Of a stretch of 41,044 nt of DNA, positions 28,660 to 36,290 are shown in pieces. Source of the stretch: Thiogranum sp. (GTDB lineage Bacteria; Pseudomonadota; Gammaproteobacteria; DSM-19610); the NCBI GenBank assembly GCA_030148805.1, contig JASBSS010000002.1, positions 1 to 41,044 of the forward strand, in the 5' to 3' direction. Below the pieces are notes generated by a model, which was not told where the DNA came from, ran no database searches, and saw nothing but the letters and a program-made list of their open reading frames with translations. The position numbers were made by a program, and so were the translations under genes. Numbering within the stretch: the stretch's first letter is position 1; each line of letters begins with the position of its first letter.

Positions 28660-29304
28660 CTAATGTTCTCCCTTGGTCCGCAACAGGCCGGCGAGCCGGT
28701 TGCCTTGTTTTTGCGGACCGCCGCGCGGGAAGAGGGCGTGCAGGTAGCGGTTGCTGCCGCGCTCTGTCCCCCAGCTGGTGCGGAAGTGCTTGATGATCTC
28801 ACGCACGTTGGCCTGGACCTGGTGGGTTTCGTAGAAGTCGCGCAGAAAACGGATCACCTCCCAGGTCTCGTCGGTCAGCCTCAGGCCTTCGCGCTCGGCC
28901 TGGGCGCGGACGAAAGCCTCGGACCAATCGCCCAGATTCACCAGATAGCCCTCGCTGTCGGTTTCGACCGTGCGCCCGTCCACCTTCAGGGTGAGGATCT
29001 GCATGCCCGGATAGGCAATGCTGCCGCCGTCGCCACCTCCCGGGATGCCGACGTCGCTGACGCTGTCGGCGTCGGTGGGCGACCACAGTTCGATGTTCAC
29101 ATCGCCGCTCAGCCGACCGTGATAGCGGGTCGCGCCGTTGACGACGACTTTACCGCTGGCCGCCGGTATGTCGAACTGCGCAGTACCGCCGCGGTCGGTA
29201 CTGCCCTCGAGCGGGTGATCGGGATCCGTGTCGAGGTAGAGCGTCACCCGAGTGCGCTTTACCGGTTCGTGGGTAAATCTCATCGATACGTGAAGACGCA
29301 GCAT
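28660..29304 (-). CDS. DsrC/TusE-like protein lacking both redox cysteines, with an N-terminal beta-type domain
   Basis: The 214-residue product has two parts. Residues about 107-214 match DsrC/TusE: LKVDGRTVETDSEGYLVNLGDW, LRLTDETWEVIRFLRDFYETHQVQANVREIIKHF, and GSNRYLHALFPRGGPQKQGNRLAGL. In DsrC the end reads KQAC...GLPKPTGC; here the first cysteine is replaced (KQGN) and the tail ends RTKGEH, so neither redox cysteine exists and persulfide transfer is not possible. Residues about 10-80 (VTLYLDTDPDHPLEGSTDRGGTAQFDIP, then VVVNGATRYHGRLSGDVNIELW) look like a small beta-sandwich, followed by a Gly-rich linker (about 85-96). Cysteine-less DsrC homologues have been proposed to be regulatory. 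ATG 29304 follows AAGGGGG; TTG 29310 is an alternative. Confidence 0.88.
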   Translation of the reverse strand: MLRLHVSMRFTHEPVKRTRVTLYLDTDPDHPLEGSTDRGGTAQFDIPAASGKVVVNGATRYHGRLSGDVNIELWSPTDADSVSDVGIPGGGDGGSIAYPGMQILTLKVDGRTVETDSEGYLVNLGDWSEAFVRAQAEREGLRLTDETWEVIRFLRDFYETHQVQANVREIIKHFRTSWGTERGSNRYLHALFPRGGPQKQGNRLAGLLRTKGEH

Positions 29305-29480
29305 GTGCAAACCCCCTTGCCAAAAAAGCCGGGCCGGCGTCCGGCGGGATGGAACCCAGCGTCAGCTTAATCGACTGAAGGCGGCCGATATTGACCGGAA
29401 TCAACCTTTTCAGAGTTTCGCCCGGGATGGCCGTGGCGATGTGGGTGGTCCCCCCCCGCAACCCGATGGTGTAAGATCTG

Positions 29481-29504
29481 GCGACCGTTCCCGCGAACGG
29501 TCGC
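29481..29504 (+). promoter_or_regulatory. Perfect inverted repeat upstream of cytochrome c'
   Basis: GCGACCGTTC (29481-29490), loop CCGC, GAACGGTCGC (29495-29504) is a perfect 10-base inverted repeat. TAAGAT (29472-29477) just upstream could be a -10 box, which would place the repeat at the 5' end of the cytochrome c' message. It may be an operator or a stabilising leader hairpin; no T-run follows. Confidence 0.5.
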
Positions 29505-29532
29505 TGCATTCATAACTTGTGAGGAGGTGGAC

Positions 29533-30024
29533 ATGGATAAAGGACGCGCAAAATGGCTGCTCCCCGCGCTTGCGCTGACGGCCGTGCTGGCCGCGTCGCC
29601 GCTGATTGCCCAGATCAACGTCGACGGTGTCATCAAGTATCGACAGAATGTCATGAAGGCGTTGGCGGGGCATGTCGGCGCCGCCGACCGCCTGGTGCGC
29701 GGGCAGGTGCCGCTGATGGATCAGCTGGAACTGCACGCGCGGGCGGCGCGGGAGATCGCGCACACCCTACCGACGCTGTTCCCCGCCGAAAGCATCCCGC
29801 CGGAGGCGGAATTCAACGGCGCGACCGTCTCCACCGATGCGCTGCAGGCGATCGCCGACAAGCCGCAAGCCTTCAAACAGGCGGCCCAGGACGCGATCGA
29901 GGCGACCGACGCCTTTTTGAAGGTGGTGCAGGCCGGCGATAAAAAAGCACTGCCGGCGGCCTTCAAACGCGTGGGTGAAGCCTGCAAGGCCTGTCACAAG
30001 GATTTCCGCAAGGATCAGGAATAG
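29533..30024 (+). CDS. Cytochrome c' (c-type, single heme)
   Basis: The 163-residue periplasmic product has a signal peptide (WLLPALALTAVLAASPLIA, cleavage about residue 26), a four-helix-bundle-like body, and the heme motif CKACHKDFR near the C-terminus, the hallmark of cytochrome c'. These proteins bind NO and are linked to nitric-oxide resistance and photosynthetic or denitrifying metabolism. I chose ATG 29533, five bases after GAGGAGG; GTG 29527 would overlap that site. A diheme cytochrome gene starts six bases after the stop, so they form an operon. Confidence 0.92.
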   Translation: MDKGRAKWLLPALALTAVLAASPLIAQINVDGVIKYRQNVMKALAGHVGAADRLVRGQVPLMDQLELHARAAREIAHTLPTLFPAESIPPEAEFNGATVSTDALQAIADKPQAFKQAAQDAIEATDAFLKVVQAGDKKALPAAFKRVGEACKACHKDFRKDQE

Positions 30025-30029
30025 CGGCG

Positions 30030-30953
30030 GTGCGCGGCGCTGCGCGCCGGCGCGCGTCCGGGCTTTGGTACCTGGCCCTGGCGCTGGTCGCCACGCCGGT
30101 CGCGGCGCAGACGCCAAGCCGGGGTGAAACGGTTTTTCACGCCGCCGGCTGCGCCGCCTGTCACACCGATGTCGATCACGACGGGCCGCCGCTGGCCGGC
30201 GGGCGGGCGCTCAAGACCCCCTTCGGCACCTTCTATTCGCCCAATATCACGCCCGACCCGGTCCACGGGATCGGCGCCTGGAGCGACGCGGATTTCGTGC
30301 GCGCCCTGCGCGATGGCGTGGCGCCGGACGGGCGTCAGTACTATCCGGTATTTCCCTACACCAGTTATACCCGCATGCGCCGGGAGGACATGCTCGCGCT
30401 GAAACGGTATTTGTTCAGCCGCAAGCCGGTGGCGCGCCAGAACCGACCCCACGCGCTGCCCTGGTATCTGTCGTTCCGCCCCTTGTTGCGGGTGTGGAAA
30501 TGGCTGTATTTCGAGCCGGGCGAATTCCAACCGAGCGCCGAGCGATCGCAACGCTGGAACCGCGGCGCCTATCTGGTGCTGGCGCTGGGACACTGCGCCG
30601 AGTGCCATTCGCCGCGCAACCGGTTCGGTGCCGTGGAAAGGTCGCTGCGCTTCGCCGGCACCCGCGAGGGTCCGGAGGGCGAGGCGGTCCCCAACATCAC
30701 CCCCGACAAGCAGACCGGCATCGGCGGTTGGCCGCGCGGCGACCTGGCTTATTTTCTCCAGACCGGCGCCACCCCTGACGGCGACTATACTGGCGGCGCC
30801 ATGGCCGAGGTGATCGACGCCGGTCTCAGTCATCTGGAGAACGACGATCTCCAGGCCATGGCCGAGTACTTGCGCTCGCTCGCGCCCATTCGCCATCGCG
30901 TGGCCGCGCCCGGCAAGGCGCAGGACAAGCCGCCGCGCAACCCGTGGGACTAG
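30030..30953 (+). CDS. Diheme cytochrome c
   Basis: The 307-residue product has a signal peptide (GLWYLALALVATPVAA, cleavage about residue 26) and two cytochrome c domains with heme motifs CAACH (about residue 41) and CAECH (about residue 189). The first is followed by SPNITPDPVHGIGAWSDADFVRALRDGV and the second by PNITPDKQTGIGGWPRGDLAYFLQTG, the repeated pattern of the diheme cytochrome c subunits that serve membrane dehydrogenases. It starts at GTG 30030, six bases after cytochrome c'. No dehydrogenase subunit lies next to it, so its electron donor is unknown. Confidence 0.92.
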   Translation: MRGAARRRASGLWYLALALVATPVAAQTPSRGETVFHAAGCAACHTDVDHDGPPLAGGRALKTPFGTFYSPNITPDPVHGIGAWSDADFVRALRDGVAPDGRQYYPVFPYTSYTRMRREDMLALKRYLFSRKPVARQNRPHALPWYLSFRPLLRVWKWLYFEPGEFQPSAERSQRWNRGAYLVLALGHCAECHSPRNRFGAVERSLRFAGTREGPEGEAVPNITPDKQTGIGGWPRGDLAYFLQTGATPDGDYTGGAMAEVIDAGLSHLENDDLQAMAEYLRSLAPIRHRVAAPGKAQDKPPRNPWD

Positions 30954-31042
30954 CCCTACGGGCGTGAGCTTCAGCCTCCTTCGTCGCGGTGCCCGCGCCC
31001 TGGTTATACTGCAAGCCTTTGGCAATTTCGCTGGCAACGCTT

Positions 31043-31513
31043 ATGGCTGATCACAAACCGCTCGTGGCGGCGCGCGTGCTGGGGACCGCAGAGCGCTACA
31101 TCTATCTGATCGCCGGTTACGTGCTGGTGGTGGCCGCCGCCGCGCTGTTGTTGGAGGCGGTGGTGGAGATGAGCCATCTGTTCTGGCAACGCGATTACAA
31201 CGCCGCCATGACCCATCTGCTCGACCGCGTCCTGCTGGCGCTGATGCTGGCCGAGATCATCTACACCCTGGAGCGCATCGCCCACACCCGCCGCCTGGAG
31301 GTGAGGCCATTTCTGGTGATCGGCATCATCGCCGCGGTGCGTCGGATCCTGGTGATCACCGCCGAGAGCGTCGGCGAGACCGACCTGGGTAACGGGGCCT
31401 TTCAGGGTACCCTGGTCGAACTGGGGCTGCTCACCGGCATCATCGCGTTGCTCACCCTCTCGCTCTATGTCTTGCACAAGACCGGCGAGGGGCGGCTCGA
31501 TCCGCTGGGCTAG
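31043..31513 (+). CDS. PsiE-family membrane protein
   Basis: The 156-residue product has four predicted membrane helices: about 17-40 (YIYLIAGYVLVVAAAALLLEAVV), 60-82, 91-110 (FLVIGIIAAVRRILVITAE) and 125-148. The motif RPFLVIGIIAAVRRILV matches PsiE, the phosphate-starvation-inducible protein of E. coli, whose biochemical role is unknown. I chose ATG 31043, where the family begins; the open frame runs further upstream to GTG 30989. No PHO box was identified. It converges with the HiPIP gene across a large palindrome. Confidence 0.8.
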   Translation: MADHKPLVAARVLGTAERYIYLIAGYVLVVAAAALLLEAVVEMSHLFWQRDYNAAMTHLLDRVLLALMLAEIIYTLERIAHTRRLEVRPFLVIGIIAAVRRILVITAESVGETDLGNGAFQGTLVELGLLTGIIALLTLSLYVLHKTGEGRLDPLG

Positions 31514-31524
31514 GGCGCGCCCGA

Positions 31525-31552
31525 GGGCCGCATACCGCGCGGCATGCGGCCC
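31525..31552. terminator. Bidirectional hairpin between psiE and the HiPIP gene
   Basis: GGGCCGCAT (31525-31533) pairs with ATGCGGCCC (31544-31552), and the loop contains CCGCGCGG, so the 28 bases form a palindrome with a single mismatch. It sits between two convergent genes, where a shared terminator is expected, although T-runs are poor on both sides. Confidence 0.6.
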
Positions 31553-31561
31553 TTGTCGGTG

Positions 31562-31918
31562 CTAGCCGGCCTTGGTCCAGGAGGAACACCAGCCGTTGGC
31601 GTTCACCGCCTTGCCCGGGAAGATCTGACACGGCCGCCAATCCCCGGTCTGCGACTGGATGAATTGACAGTTATGGCAGAACTGCTCGTCGGCGGGGGTG
31701 CCGGCCTTGTCCGCGCGCGGCGCCTCGCTGGCATCGTTGTGGTAGTTGAGCGCCTTGGCCGTGGGATCATCGGGCGACAGGTGCTGCAATTGCTCGGCGA
31801 TGGCCCGCGGCGTGAGCAACAGATTGATCAGTGGCGCGCTGGCCAGGCCGGCCACCGTGCCCAGCAGCACGCGGCGCCGGGTGAAATCGACTGGGGTGAT
31901 GTTGATGGGTTTTTTCAT
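31562..31918 (-). CDS. hip: High-potential iron-sulfur protein (HiPIP)
   Basis: HiPIPs are periplasmic electron carriers, best known from purple bacteria where they donate to the photosynthetic reaction centre, and also used as donors to terminal oxidases. The 118-residue precursor has a twin-arginine signal (TRRRVLLGTVAGLASAPLINLLL, cleavage about residue 41) and the four [4Fe-4S] ligands C81-x2-C84, C97 and C111 (CHNC, PCQIFPG, GWCSSW). Tat export fits a protein that folds around its cluster in the cytoplasm. AAGGAGG precedes ATG 31918. It is the last gene of a crp-type - SpoIIAA-like - hip cluster on the minus strand. Use in photosynthesis or respiration cannot be decided here. Confidence 0.94.
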   Translation of the reverse strand: MKKPINITPVDFTRRRVLLGTVAGLASAPLINLLLTPRAIAEQLQHLSPDDPTAKALNYHNDASEAPRADKAGTPADEQFCHNCQFIQSQTGDWRPCQIFPGKAVNANGWCSSWTKAG

Positions 31919-32016
31919 GGGTTCCTCCTTGTCGGGATGGGCGAACGGCGCGATCACGGATGCCTCCCCTGCCGTTGGGTCGGGTGCGGGAGCAACCCGG
32001 TGCGCGCACCGGTCGG

Positions 32017-32391
32017 TCAGGGCGGCTGCCCGGTACGCAGCCATTGCAGCGCGGCATCGCGCTGCTGGTAACGGAAGTGGCGCACTTCGGCGGCGACGAA
32101 ATGCTGTGCCGCTTTGGGCAGGAAGGCGATCAGACTGCTGTCGGTGACCGCGGCGACGCGCTCGATTTTCTCCTGGTAACTGCGCACGAAGCGGATATGC
32201 GACAGCAGACTGGCGAAATCCTCCCAACCGAAAAACGCCTCGGCGTCGATCAGCAGACCGTTCAGCTCGCCGTTTTGTTCCAGATAGGGGTCGGCGAGCA
32301 AACGCAGGCGCTCGAAGTCCGTCGCCTGCAGCTTGTCGACCGGGGCGACCACCAGAATGCCCTCGTCGGCCAGCAGCTGAGCGTCGATCAT
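32017..32391 (-). CDS. SpoIIAA-like (STAS-related) protein
   Basis: The 124-residue product, with MIDAQLLADEGILVVAPVDKLQATDFERLRLLADPYLEQNGELNGLLIDAEAFFGWEDFASLLSHIRFVRSYQEKIERVAAVTDSSLIAFLPKAAQHFVAAEVRHF, fits the SpoIIAA-like family (STAS-type fold; often annotated DUF3478). Members are small soluble proteins and many respond to membrane or lipid-related signals; no function is settled. The start ATG 32391 lies eight bases after the regulator stop, with GAGGCAGG as ribosome binding site, so it is co-transcribed with the crp-type gene. A 16-base palindrome (31997-32012) just downstream of its stop may attenuate transcription before hip. Confidence 0.8.
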   Translation of the reverse strand: MIDAQLLADEGILVVAPVDKLQATDFERLRLLADPYLEQNGELNGLLIDAEAFFGWEDFASLLSHIRFVRSYQEKIERVAAVTDSSLIAFLPKAAQHFVAAEVRHFRYQQRDAALQWLRTGQPP

Positions 32392-32399
32392 GGCCTGCC

Positions 32400-33152
32400 T
32401 CACTCCTCTTCGCCGATGTCGCGCAGACGTTGCACATCGGCAGCGTAAAGCTCGTTCGTCTCGCCGGCGGCGCTGCGTTCCAGAATGCGTTGGCGTTTGA
32501 AATGGGCCAGGATGCGGCTGACGCTCTCGGGAGTCACTCCCAGTATCGAGCCCATCTCCTCGCAGGTGAGCAGGTGCAGGCGTCCGTCCGCGCCGCCAGG
32601 CGCGAGGCTCGCCAGATACGCCAGCAGGCGCGCCAGCCGACCCCGGATCGGCCCGGTCGAGAATTCGGTGATCCAGGTGTCGGCGATTTCGAGGTAGTCG
32701 TGCCAGCGCTCCGCCAGGCGCAGATAGGTCGCCGGATCGTCGCGTCGCAGACGCTGCAGGGTGCGCAATGGCAGTCGAAACGCCGACACCGGCGTGATCG
32801 CGATCGCCGCCTGGGCGTAACGCTTGGCGCACAGACCTTCCAGACCCAGAACCGAGCCGCAATGGTGCAGCCGTACTATCCGCGAGCGTCCGCTCGGCAA
32901 ATAGGCGACCAGCTTGAGCAACCCCTTGACGATGAAAAACACCGTGTCGGCTGGGCTGCCCGGGTTGTAGATCACCTGCTGGGGGAGATAGCGCTGGCGA
33001 TGGGCGTGGCCGAGCAACGCGCGGCCGGGCGAGAGCGGAATGTCGCCGAGAACGGCCGCGATGTCCGCCGGGGTCGCGTACTCGTCCAGGGCGGGTGGAC
33101 GGGGTGTGACGACGTCGGCGCAAGGCAATTGGGCGGACAGGCTCATGGACAT
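32400..33152 (-). CDS. Crp/Fnr-family transcriptional regulator
   Basis: The 250-residue product has a cyclic-nucleotide-binding-like beta-roll (about 45-140; QVIYNPGSPADTVFFIVKGLLKLVAYLPSGRSRIVRLHHCGSVLGLEGL), a dimerisation helix (about 140-175) and a C-terminal helix-turn-helix (about 195-225; LTCEEMGSILGVTPESVSRILAHFKRQRILE). The N-terminal cysteine cluster of oxygen-sensing FNR is not present, so it is unlikely to bind an FNR-type [4Fe-4S] cluster; the signal is unknown. It starts the minus-strand cluster with a SpoIIAA-like protein and HiPIP and may control redox or electron-transfer genes nearby. Confidence 0.9.
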   Translation of the reverse strand: MSMSLSAQLPCADVVTPRPPALDEYATPADIAAVLGDIPLSPGRALLGHAHRQRYLPQQVIYNPGSPADTVFFIVKGLLKLVAYLPSGRSRIVRLHHCGSVLGLEGLCAKRYAQAAIAITPVSAFRLPLRTLQRLRRDDPATYLRLAERWHDYLEIADTWITEFSTGPIRGRLARLLAYLASLAPGGADGRLHLLTCEEMGSILGVTPESVSRILAHFKRQRILERSAAGETNELYAADVQRLRDIGEEE

Positions 33153-33520
33153 ATTGGCGTACCGTTCATAACGACAGCCGCAGGCTACGACGGGCCCTGG
33201 GGGGCGGCATTAAAAAATGTATAACGCCCGACCACCCGGGGTCGGCGGCCTGTCAGCAGATTCTTGCACGCGGCATAGGCGGTAGTTGGACGCCGTAGGG
33301 CGTACCAGGTTCCACCGCAGCGCCCTCGCGGTGCGGCGGCCGGAAACACAGGGCCCGGTCCCGGCGAGGCAGGGGTCGGATCGCGCCACGGTCCGCGCCC
33401 AACCCGGCATTGACGGATTTCAATGCCGGCGCCGGCCGGTCAGCCGAAAGTGCGAGCGACATTTTTTTCGCCGTTCTTGGCGATTGCCGATTCGATTCCC
33501 TTGATCACGGAGTTCGCGTT
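33153..33520. other. Intergenic region between the crp-type gene and the DUF1269-like gene
   Basis: No gene is supported. It is a divergent promoter region. Near 33228-33245 there is an inverted repeat CCGACC-ACCCGG-GGTCGG, just after an AT-rich TAAAAAATGTATAAC stretch (33211-33225) that may hold a promoter. I found no palindromic FNR or CRP box of the TTGAT/ATCAA or TGTGA/TCACA type. Confidence 0.45.
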
Positions 33521-34036
33521 ATGCGAAGACTGTACTTTTTGGTGCCCGACGCGGAGAAGGCCGCGAGCATTGTCGGAGAACTGCTGCTACGCCGCATTCC
33601 GGAGCGGCACATCCACGTGGTGGCCAAGGACCATCATCTGTTGAAGACCCATGACATACCGCAAGCGGGTCTGTTGCAGGAAAGCGATCTGGTGCCGTCG
33701 ATAGAACGGGGGGTGGCCGCCGGAGGGGTAGCCGGGCTGGTGGCCGGCTTGCTGGCGGTCAGTTTCCCCCCTGCCGGGCTGGTGCTGGGCGGTGGCGCGG
33801 TGCTTGGCGGCACGGCCCTCGGGGCGGCCTTTGGCGCGGTGGTGGGGCCCATGATAGGTATCTCGGTGCCCAATTCGCAGCTCAAAGATTTCGAGGCCGC
33901 CATCGAGGCCGGCCAGCTGTTGTTGATTGTCGATGTGCCCAAGGCGGACGTCGAGCCGGTCATCGAGCTGGTCAGGGCGCACCATCCCGAGGTCGACATC
34001 AAAGGCGTTGATCCGACCGTCCCCAGGTTTCCCTGA
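33521..34036 (+). CDS. DUF1269-like glycine-rich membrane protein
   Basis: The 171-residue product starts MRRLYFLVPDAEKAASIVGELLLRRIPERHIHVVAK, then has two Gly/Ala-rich hydrophobic helices (about 68-88 and 91-115; GGVAGLVAGLLAVSFPPAGLVLGGGAVLGGTALGAAFGAVVG), then a second soluble part, QLLLIVDVPKADVEPVIELVRAHHPEVDI. This is the layout of DUF1269-type proteins with a glycine-zipper hairpin flanked by a split ferredoxin-like domain. Function is unknown. ATG 33521 agrees with the family start; the longer upstream open frame is not conserved-looking. Confidence 0.75.
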   Translation: MRRLYFLVPDAEKAASIVGELLLRRIPERHIHVVAKDHHLLKTHDIPQAGLLQESDLVPSIERGVAAGGVAGLVAGLLAVSFPPAGLVLGGGAVLGGTALGAAFGAVVGPMIGISVPNSQLKDFEAAIEAGQLLLIVDVPKADVEPVIELVRAHHPEVDIKGVDPTVPRFP

Positions 34037-34046
34037 ACCGAGCGCG

Positions 34047-34069
34047 CCGGCCGGGCGTGTCCCGGCCGG
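34047..34069. terminator. Hairpin between the DUF1269-like and chemoreceptor genes
   Basis: CCGGCCGGG (34047-34055), loop CGTGT, CCCGGCCGG (34061-34069) is a perfect nine-base stem between two convergent genes. It lacks a T-run, so it may act as a bidirectional pause or terminator. Confidence 0.5.
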
Positions 34070-34093
34070 TGGGTCGCCGGGAGCCCGCCGGGC

Positions 34094-36004
34094 TCAGATC
34101 CTGAACTGGTTGACGCGCTGTTGCAGGTCAGCCGCCAGGCGCGCCAGTTCGTCGCTGGCCTGCGCGGTGTGGCCCGCGCCTTCGGCACTGTGGTGGACCG
34201 ACTGGCTGATGTTGACCACGTTGCGGTTGATCTCCTCGGCCACCGCGGTCTGTTCCTCGGCGGCGCTGGCGATCTGGGCGTTCATGTCGTTGATGCGCGC
34301 CACCGCCGCGGTGATGGTCTGCAGCGAGGCGCCCGCCTGGGAGGCCTGCTCGGTGGTTCCCTGGGCGCGGGCCTGGCCCTCGGTCATCACCCGCACCGCG
34401 CTCGCCGCGGCGTTCTGCAGGCGCTCGATCATCTGATGGATTTCCTGCGTCGACTGCTGGGTGCGCTGCGCCAGGGTGCGCACCTCGTCGGCGACCACGG
34501 CGAAACCGCGTCCCTGTTCGCCGGCGCGGGCCGCTTCGATGGCGGCATTGAGCGCCAGCAGATTGGTCTGTTCGGCGATGCCGCGGATGACGTCGAGCAC
34601 CTTGCCGATGTCCCCGCTGTCGGATTCCAGTTCATGGATGACCGTCGTGGCGTTCTCCACATCCGCCACCAGGAGGCGGATCGCGTCGATCGTCTGCGAG
34701 ACCACCTGATGCCCGTTGCGCGCCTCGCTGTCGGCGCTCGCCGCGGCGTCGGCGGCGTCGGCGGCGTTTTGCGCCACCGTTTGCGCCGTGGCGGTCATTT
34801 CGTGCATGGCGCTGGCCACCTGGTCGGTTTCGCTTTGCTGGCGGGTGATGTGGTTGTTGGTCTCCACGCTGGTGGCCGAGAGCTCTTCGGAGGCCGCCGC
34901 CAGCTGGGTGGTGGCACCGGCCAGCTGGCTGACCAACTGCTGCACCCGCTCGACGAAGCGGTTGAAATTGGCGCTCAACTGCGCCACTTCGTCGCTGCCG
35001 TTGACCTCCAGGCGCTGGGTGAGGTCGCCTTCGCCCTCGGCGATATCCTGCATCCGCAGCGACGCCAGACAGACCGGGCGGACGATGCTGCGGGTGATCA
35101 GCGCGGCGATCAACAGCGCCAGCGCCAGACTCCCCAGGCCTACCATCAGCACGGTGTTGCGCGCCTGATTGAGCAGCTTGGCGTCGGCGCTGGTGTCGTT
35201 GGCGATCTCCAGCACGCCGATCGGGTTGCCGGAAAAGTCGCGGATCAGGCGGGCGTAGAGCGCCACCGGCAGGTCGTTCAGTTTGCTCTCGCGCATCAGG
35301 GTCCGCCCGGCAAAGGTCTCACGCAGGTCCTCGGCGCTCAGCAGGGTATGGGGCAGGGTGCTGGCGAAGGTTTCAAAACGATCGTCCCTGGCGACGTGCA
35401 GGGCCAGCTCGACCCCCGGATGCGTCTGCTTGAAATGGTCAAAGAAGGGCTGTCCGAAGGACATGCCGAATTCGACCGAGCCCACGTGCCGTCCCTCGGC
35501 CTGGATCGGCACCAGGCCACGAATGCCCATTCCGGCCACGCCGCGCTCCAGTCCGTAAACCGGTTGTTGCTCGCGATTGGTCGCCACCACGGTCTTTCTG
35601 AAGGACGAGAGGTCATCGCCGAACTTTTCCGGTTTGTGGGCACGCAGAAAGGATCTGGCGTCCGGGGTGTGGAACTGGAACTGGCGAACGTCGTAGCGCT
35701 GCTTCATCGCCTGATACACCGGCACCACGATGTCGGCCAGCCGTTGGCGGTCGCCCGCCAGCATGGCTTGCTGCACCTCGGGGTTGGCGGCCATCGACGC
35801 GCTCAGGGCCTGGGCCAGGACGCCCCTGGCGTCGATGGCGCCGACCACGCTGGCGTAGGTCGCCGCCAGCTGTTCCTCGGCCGCCTGCCGCTCGAGCCGC
35901 GAGAGTGAGATCATGACGCTTGGGAGCAACGCGCCCAGGGTCAGCGCGAGCACAACAATAAACCCGATGATGATACGGGTTTTGATCTTCATTCTCGATA
36001 ACAT
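34094..36004 (-). CDS. Methyl-accepting chemotaxis protein with double-Cache-like sensor
   Basis: The 636-residue inner-membrane receptor has TM1 (about 10-33), a periplasmic sensor (about 35-280) containing [46 protein letters not shown], typical of dCache_3-like domains, TM2 (about 288-308, [17 protein letters not shown]), a HAMP domain (about 305-360) and the MCP signalling domain, with the hairpin tip [35 protein letters not shown] (about 480-515). It transmits an unknown periplasmic ligand signal to CheA-CheW. There is no NWETF-type C-terminal tether (end QRVNQFRI). ATG 36004 follows AGAGG. No other che gene is nearby. Confidence 0.93.
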   Translation of the reverse strand: MLSRMKIKTRIIIGFIVVLALTLGALLPSVMISLSRLERQAAEEQLAATYASVVGAIDARGVLAQALSASMAANPEVQQAMLAGDRQRLADIVVPVYQAMKQRYDVRQFQFHTPDARSFLRAHKPEKFGDDLSSFRKTVVATNREQQPVYGLERGVAGMGIRGLVPIQAEGRHVGSVEFGMSFGQPFFDHFKQTHPGVELALHVARDDRFETFASTLPHTLLSAEDLRETFAGRTLMRESKLNDLPVALYARLIRDFSGNPIGVLEIANDTSADAKLLNQARNTVLMVGLGSLALALLIAALITRSIVRPVCLASLRMQDIAEGEGDLTQRLEVNGSDEVAQLSANFNRFVERVQQLVSQLAGATTQLAAASEELSATSVETNNHITRQQSETDQVASAMHEMTATAQTVAQNAADAADAAASADSEARNGHQVVSQTIDAIRLLVADVENATTVIHELESDSGDIGKVLDVIRGIAEQTNLLALNAAIEAARAGEQGRGFAVVADEVRTLAQRTQQSTQEIHQMIERLQNAAASAVRVMTEGQARAQGTTEQASQAGASLQTITAAVARINDMNAQIASAAEEQTAVAEEINRNVVNISQSVHHSAEGAGHTAQASDELARLAADLQQRVNQFRI

Positions 36005-36253
36005 CCAGCACCTCTTTCTCGGTAGTGGCCCTGTTCCGGCCTATTCAATTCTCAAACGGCATGACGGGGAAGAGATGATGACGTCCGCAACAGACGTCGC
36101 CTCGGTGGGTTCGATCGCGTGGGGGGTCTGGCACCAAGACTCACTGCACTCAACACCGTCATGTAATCAGGCCGCGGCTGATCGATCAGTCGAATGCCAG
36201 CGGCGCCTTCCTGTTTCTTTTCGACCGCCTACGGACACTCTTTAACCCGTGTT

Positions 36254-36281
36254 TTGAAAAGCGTTTACACGTCGGTATCAT
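36254..36281 (+). promoter_or_regulatory. Candidate promoter for the triple-GAF gene
   Basis: TTGAAA (36254-36259), 16 bases, TATCAT (36276-36281) is a reasonable sigma-70 promoter. Initiation about 36288 would fall within three bases of ATG 36291, giving a leaderless message; indeed no Shine-Dalgarno precedes the ATG. Confidence 0.5.
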
Positions 36282-36290
36282 GTTCAGCTT

